From Cruorifilaria tuberocauda (taxonomy: Eukaryota > Nematoda > Chromadorea > Rhabditida > Onchocercidae): a stretch of 14,700 bases of DNA. Made by a program: the position numbers and the translations under genes. This document shows positions 9,611 through 14,700 of this stretch, one piece after another. Within the stretch, counting starts at the first letter, position 1. Each line of letters opens with the position of its first letter. Location of the stretch: contig JABVXU010000931.1 of NCBI GenBank assembly GCA_013365365.1, positions 1 to 14,700 on the forward strand, in the 5' to 3' direction. The notes beneath the pieces are model-generated. The model ran no database searches, was not told the DNA's origin, and saw nothing but the letters and a program-made list of their open reading frames with translations.

Positions 9611-11694
9611 ATGTTGGCTTATTCTCATTGGACTATTTCTAATACCACATTTAAACTTCTACAGAGCAAAATAACAGATGATAATATTTTGGATGATGTA
9701 AGAGATGATTTTAATACGATAGAAAGATATGTTGCAATCATACTGTTTTCTCTATTCTTGCTATACGGTATTGTTAGCAATGTGCTAATGATGATTATAT
9801 TCTGTCGTAAACGAGATAATCTTTATAGTCGTGCATTCATCCTTATCACATATCAACTTGTTATTTGTAGTTTACTAAATCTTACTCCACAAGTTACCGA
9901 TGTATTACTTGGAATGTTATTGATTAAAACTAATTTAAACGGTAAGTTTATTTATCTCAATCATTTTAAGATGAAATTTAAATTCGTAAATCAAAAATAA
10001 ATAAAACATTTTTTAAATAATAAATAAAATAATTTTTTTTTAATTAATTTTCTAATTTAAGTTTTTCATTGTTATTATATAAAATTAAATTTGTTTCAAA
10101 ATAATATGTTCCAGAAATGTTATGATGCTAATCAGAATGAAGTTTTACTTTAATTTTTTACAAATTATTAACTTCATTTCGCACTTTTAAGTAAGTAACG
10201 AAGAATTGAGAGAGACAAGAAATCGACAAAGTGTTCGTTTTCAATTTTAAATAATTTAGCGTATAATGAAATATCACTTCACAATATATTCGCAACGATT
10301 GATACGTTTTCCTTTATGGCTACGTTACATTTTGCATTTTTGTTGGCGGTGAATCGTTTTGTGGCTATAAATTTGCCAAAATTTAACAGTTTTTTCGGAT
10401 CGAAAAAGTTCTATTTTGTCATTGCTTTCGTATGGCTATCAGTTCTCGGTATGATTCATTAATTAATTTGTTTTTTTTTTTTCATGCAATTTTGAAAAAA
10501 AAAATGATTGATACCGTGAATGATAATTGCATCTCTTAGAGTTTTTAGAAGATTCGTTAATTGTAAGCTCTGTTATGTGATTTTCAAACTTACTCTAATC
10601 GTTAGAAATTATCATTTAAATGAGTTGAAATTATCAAAAATTCAGTTAATTATCGTTTTTTTTTCATTCATCATAATGTCGTAATGTCAACCGATGCTTC
10701 TCAGCCAACAAGCGAATGGCGCAAAAGTTCACTTTACTTATTTCTATAATAAATTGTTATCACTTTGAAATTTCTAGAATAACTTTTCAGTGATAGCATT
10801 CACAGAATTTCACTATTGTGTTAAAACTTTCATTGCTTCAAACCTGCAATGGTCGATAAATTGTACCAAAAAAACTCCAGAAAGTGGAGCTATCTTCTTG
10901 AAGTTCGTTATTTTTAAATCTTCTATCTTAAATCAAAACATTACTTAAGGATTATTACTTTAATTTTTTTTTTTTTGTTGAAGCAACCAATATTGTCTTT
11001 ACGTGTTACTTCTTCAATTTAGATTTCGTCATACGTGGACGTTAATGCTACCCATATTGATGTTCGCAGTGTATGTTCCAATATTTTACAACGTGCGCTG
11101 CAAACGGAAAAGCGTTTTAGAATTGCGCAAAACGCGAGGTAATTTTGTGAGTTTCTATTTCGCAAAGGTAAAACAAATTGTTTTTTATTTAAGACAAATA
11201 TTACTTTTATGTTTTTTCAAAGATTCTGAAAATCATCTAATTGTCAAATTTTTGTAATCAAGAATGTTTCAGGATATAAAGCAAACGTCGTTACTTTGGT
11301 AGCTCCTAATACGTCGATAACTTAAATTTATAGCTTAAAGCCCTTCTGAAAATCATCTAATTGTCAAATTTTTGTAATCAAGAATGTTTCAGGATATAAA
11401 GCAAGGGTAAGAAGTTGTAAATATGAGCGATCGATGTTAATTCAAGCAGCAACAGTCTGTGGAGCAATGGAAATTGAAATTATTTGCTTCAATTTTTTAT
11501 TGCAATTTGCAGTTAGATTAGCTGGTAAGAAAGCCGAAATTCCCGTTAATATTTTCATCAATTGCTACGTAATTTTGAATTGTGCAGTATTGCCAACTGC
11601 TAATTTAATCTTCGTCAAACGATTTCGTGATGACGTCAAACATACAATTATAGATTTGTTCTATAAAATTAAGAACCGTGATATCAAAAATTAG
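9611..11694 (+). CDS. serpentine seven-transmembrane receptor, Srx-like, five exons (paralogue)
   Basis: The predicted gene has exons at 9611-9941, 10260-10448, 10791-10902, 11023-11138 and 11393-11694, together 1050 bases, encoding 349 residues. Intron phases (1, 1, 2, 1) and the 112-base exon 3 match the receptor at 4374. The N-terminus is polar, not signal-like, with sequon NTT at 11-13. Membrane segments fall near 39-65, 75-104, 121-148, 160-178, 213-235, 262-290 and 301-324. Shared motifs are LLAVNRFV (138-145), LPKFN (149-153), ESG (204-206), RSMLIQAA (262-269) and MEIE (275-278). Loop cysteines C183 and C198 keep the spacing of the paralogue, but the TM3 cysteine seen there (C127) is absent. 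A role as a chemosensory G-protein-coupled receptor is inferred from family resemblance. Donor 3 (GTTCGT) is weak. Intron 4 contains a duplicated acceptor, so a shorter isoform is possible. Introns are mostly shorter than in the paralogue. Confidence 0.85.
11224..11404 (+). repeat. 61-bp perfect direct repeat that duplicates the exon 5 splice acceptor
   Basis: Bases 11224-11284 and 11344-11404 are identical over 61 positions, offset by exactly 120. Each copy holds the end of intron 4, the acceptor (GAATGTTTCAG) and the first 12 bases of exon 5. The downstream acceptor (AG at 11391-11392) keeps the reading frame into TM6 and TM7. The upstream one (AG at 11271-11272) opens a frame that reaches TAA at 11323-11325 after about 16 codons. 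A 59-base spacer separates the copies. Confidence 0.95.
11285..11343. repeat. 59-bp spacer resembling sequence at 12299-12337
   Basis: The spacer between the 61-bp copies contains CGTCGTTACT..GGTAGCTCC and TTAAATTTATAGCTTAA. A matching arrangement, CGTCCTTACT..GCAGCTCC directly followed by TTAAATTTGTAGCTTAA, lies at about 12300-12336, without the 15 bases found between the two blocks here. This suggests a dispersed short repeat with copies inside the intron and downstream of the gene. Confidence 0.5.
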
Positions 11695-11926
11695 TTCGGA
11701 AGCACTAATTAAAATTTTCCCACTTTCCATATTATGCTACTGCATTAGCAACAGAACCTGGATTCGAACAGCAACAAATCATTTTGGTGCTGAGTTTTTA
11801 GAATCTTACAACTTTGGATGAATCAAGATACCGCTTTCAATATCAGTATTATCCGGAAAATTGAGAGTTTAATTTGAAACGAAATTTTCAGTGCTTGTCG
11901 GAATATGAAATGAAATTCTTCATCTG

Positions 11927-11932
11927 AATAAA
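11927..11932 (+). promoter_or_regulatory. candidate polyadenylation signal of the second receptor
   Basis: A canonical AATAAA lies 232 bases after the stop codon at 11692-11694, a normal distance for a short nematode 3' UTR. Confidence 0.45.
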
Positions 11933-13465
11933 GATTATATAATTAACACTTAAATCGAAGAAGTTGCTTTTCACAGTCTTCCAGTCAATGTTGAATTAAA
12001 TTACAATATCATATCATATTCTTTAATTTGTATTGATCGAATATCACTGATAGTTCTTAACAACAAATTTAACTGATAGAAAATCAAACAATTCTTTTTG
12101 ATCACTTCTTTCTCTTCATTACTATGATATTGTTCAATTATGAGATTGTCTTAAAAGAACTTTTTCCTCATTCTTGACCTTCATTGATTTTTACACTAAA
12201 ACTATTTAATTTCCACATACCAAAAGAAACATATATTTATGTATAAGGATAAGTAAGCAGTTATCAGCTTAATAATTCTTCTATTACCTTCTACAGTATT
12301 CGTCCTTACTCGGCAGCTCCTTAAATTTGTAGCTTAATTATTCTTGTGAAGTTAAACTCTAAAGAAACTCTACGATACAATCAAACTTTGGGTGGAATTT
12401 CACTGTGTCAATACCTGAAGCCTGAAGCTCTCAAAACAACGACAAACATCTACAGCAATGCTTGTTTTTCCATGATATTACTTTAAGCGGTATATTATGA
12501 AATGTAAAAACTCGGAAATGATCTCATTACTATAAATAATACGTATCATTAGCAGACACCAATAGAAGCTTCTAATTTCTTCCTATCAGGAACATTGAAA
12601 TTATTTTATAATTAAAGTAGCCAATCGTTTATAGGTGACAGTGAAGAACTTATGACGTTGTTCGTTTCTTTAAATTATTAATCTCTGAAAACTCTCAACG
12701 ATTGCTCTGAAATTTTAGCCATGCTTGCAACTATATCTTCTCGCAGAAGTTTTGCTGCATTGAAAGTTCACTTATTGGAAATTGTTGGTACTAACAATTG
12801 AGGAGATGGAAAGTGAGAATTAGCTAGTTGAGTTACTTTATCGAGGAAGAAGAAAGCTTGCTTTTTATTTGTCAGATACTGGGGATTAGCTTAACATAAA
12901 GATTAACTGTATACCCAACTGTAGTAGTATACATATAAAGTATCATTTAGATATCTGATAACCAAATGTTAACCATGCAAACATACGTAAGATAAAAGCA
13001 ACAAAGATCATCTAAACATATCGGATAAATCAATCAGTGATATATCATGAAAACCTAAAACAGACAATCCTATAGTTATGCAGTATCACGTCATGAAGAG
13101 AAAGAGAAGGACGATGAGAAAAGAATTGTTTGATCACTTATTGTAGAAAAGCATGTCATTGTGGCAAGATTTATAGTTTACAATTTAAATAACCACGCGC
13201 TTATTATATGGGGAAATTTTCAGTTTCTCCTTTGTTAGTTGAAATGAAGAGAAATTCCTTTCTCGATTGTTCAGATTGAATTCTTTCGACAAAATGTCGT
13301 ACAGTGACTTAATATAATTATTAACCGTAAGTTGCTAATGTTGCTTGTTGTTGTTGAGATCGTCAGGATAGAATTGTCTTCACGATCTTTCCTTCAGTTG
13401 AATCGAAGCAGCTTTTTCATTTTAGGTTTTTTAGCTCTGTTCATTGTTACTTCCACCAGCTCAGA

Positions 13466-13734
13466 TAATCTTCTCTTGTCGATTGATAAAGTGTGGGAAA
13501 CGTTTCGGTCGAAATCTCTCTCTCTCTCTCTCTCCCTCTCTTATCCTCTTTTGATCTCAACACCATTTTAAAGGTCATACTTTTTACATGATTGTATCTT
13601 TCGATACGTGGAGGTATTTATGCGAGAAGAGATATTTTAACAATAGACGTGAAAAAAGTTACTGTAACGTTACAGTAAGTCCAGGTAATCTCCTTTTGTT
13701 GAGTGATAAAATGTGGGAAACGTTTTGATCGAAA

Positions 13735-13771
<37 letters not shown>
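13466..13771. repeat. duplicated module with CT microsatellites, offset 220 bp
   Basis: Bases 13466-13520 and 13686-13740 align without gaps at 48 of 55 positions, sharing TGTGGGAAACGTTT and TCGAAATCTCTC. Each copy then runs into a CT dinucleotide tract (about 13515-13540 and 13735-13771). The tracts differ in length and interruptions. The divergence shows the duplication is older than the 61-bp duplication in the receptor intron. Confidence 0.85.
13659..13678. repeat. 20-bp perfect palindrome
   Basis: TTACTGTAACGTTACAGTAA is fully self-complementary. It lies between the two copies of the CT-tract module and shortly before the second one. It could form a cruciform or bind a dimeric factor; nothing else supports either role. 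Confidence 0.7.
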
Positions 13772-14700
13772 ACGACTATTTTTAGATATTTTAGCATTTT
13801 AACTGAAATATATACGTAAGTAAATAAATCCATTATTGTCATCGGCTTTGAGAACATATCTGAATTTCCGTTATATGAAATTTTAAAAGCAATCGATTGC
13901 AAAATTTATGTCATTTGTAATACCGATGATTTGCACTTTTGTTTATATAAATAAATAAATGTAATCATACAGTTTCTAATATTAACTTAAATAATACTAT
14001 TAGTTTTGCATGAAAAATTTGCCGGAAAGATTTAATTGATTATTTCAGTGAGATTTAATTGAAACAGTGGTTTAAAAATTATTTTTAGGAATACATATAC
14101 AATTCAACAAAAGTTTTTTTTCAACTTAAACTTTCCAAACTTTATTTTAGCAATAGTCGACGATTTTAAGATGCCTGTTCGTTTCCTGTGATGGAAAAGT
14201 TTCAAAGAATGCATTATTTACATTCAGCTCATGTTTATCGACTTTATAACTGATAGTATATCAGTCCTTTGTGCTAGATGACTTCATGATTCTTCTTTGT
14301 ATTATTAGTTTTACCTATATCATTACTGTAAATATTCATCCTATACTGCCAACAGGAAAGAAATAAATGAGTGACTTCACACTTGCTATAACTCGAAATG
14401 GTCTAATTAATTGAGCACAATTTTTGAATTTCATGCTAAATGAAATCTGAAAGAGATTAAACAATGCATATAACGATAGACTCAAATAATATTTTCAAAT
14501 CAACAGAAATTGATTACTTTGGATATCATTTTGTAGAATATACCACAATAAAGCCGTAATTTGTTGTTTTCTCGTTCTGAAACTGTGGAGAATCTCAAAT
14601 GAAAGATTGCCACAGATTCTCTGTTGAAACCACTCTTGCATCAAATGAATGTAATATCTGATTCTAGAATCTATGAAATCATCTAGTGCTGAATGAGTGA

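Larger units (their letters stand above)
11695..14700. other. 3' flank and intergenic region, no supported gene
   Basis: I find no exon I can support in these 3 kb. The open frames at 13332-13571 (plus) and 13618-13902 (minus) owe their length largely to the CT/GA microsatellites, which read as Ser-Leu or Glu-Arg repeats. The plus frame has a hydrophobic stretch (FFILGFLALFIV) that looks a little like a secretion signal, but it has no further support. The short minus-strand frame near 12680-12760 (KLLREDIVASMAKISEQ) looks weakly coding. No receptor motif recurs here. Confidence 0.45.

Noticed and set aside
11741..11830. Possible minus-strand tRNA, because GTTCGAATCC resembles a B box
   Set aside because: The T-arm stem does not pair and no A box or acceptor stem can be found at the right distance.
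13332..13571. 79-codon plus-strand frame with a signal-like hydrophobic stretch
   Set aside because: Its end is microsatellite-encoded Ser-Leu repeats, and there is no homology or splice support.
13618..13902. 94-codon minus-strand frame
   Set aside because: The Glu-Arg run is a translated GA microsatellite; the rest has no recognisable feature.
8862..14587. Shared 14-mer GTTCTGAAACTGTG at 8862-8875 and 14574-14587
   Set aside because: The similarity does not extend beyond the 14 bases in a convincing way, so it may be chance.

Overview
This is A+T-rich eukaryotic DNA with short split genes, GT-AG introns and TTTCAG-type acceptors just upstream of start codons. Together with nematode-style serpentine chemoreceptor genes, this points to a nematode. 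A compact A+T-rich parasitic (filarial-like) species is my best guess, but the sequence alone does not prove it.

The window holds part of a same-strand array of seven-transmembrane receptor genes. (1) Positions 1-140 (+) are the 3' end of the last exon of one receptor, cut by the window edge. (2) A complete five-exon receptor runs from 4374 to 7194 (+) and encodes 360 residues after splicing. (3) A second complete five-exon receptor runs from 9611 to 11694 (+) and encodes 349 residues. The two complete genes have all four introns at matching places with the same phases (1, 1, 2, 1). Exon 3 is the same length in both. They share the motifs LLAVNRFV, LPKFN, ESG, RSMLIQAA and MEIE, so they are paralogues by duplication. 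The N-R-F motif at the end of TM3, where rhodopsin-like receptors have DRY, fits nematode Srx-like receptors of the Srg superfamily best; Srt or a related family is possible. Such receptors usually act in chemosensory neurons, but expression and ligand cannot be read from the sequence.

The gaps are 141-4330, 7195-9580 and 11695-14700. They are A+T-rich and hold no gene I can support firmly. The exception is a weak lead on the minus strand at about 230-715, where two open stretches encode hydrophobic, membrane-like peptides. The gaps also carry simple repeats and perfect palindromes. A duplicated CT-microsatellite module lies at 13466-13771.

The points most worth a second look concern the second complete receptor gene. 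Seven 24-bp tandem repeats end 15 bp before its probable trans-splice acceptor. A perfect 61-bp duplication in intron 4 copies the 3' splice site and the first 12 bases of exon 5, so the gene has two identical acceptors, one of which leads to a truncated product. I saw no clear sign of a wholly new system; the content is a lineage-specific chemoreceptor cluster with active local repeat turnover.
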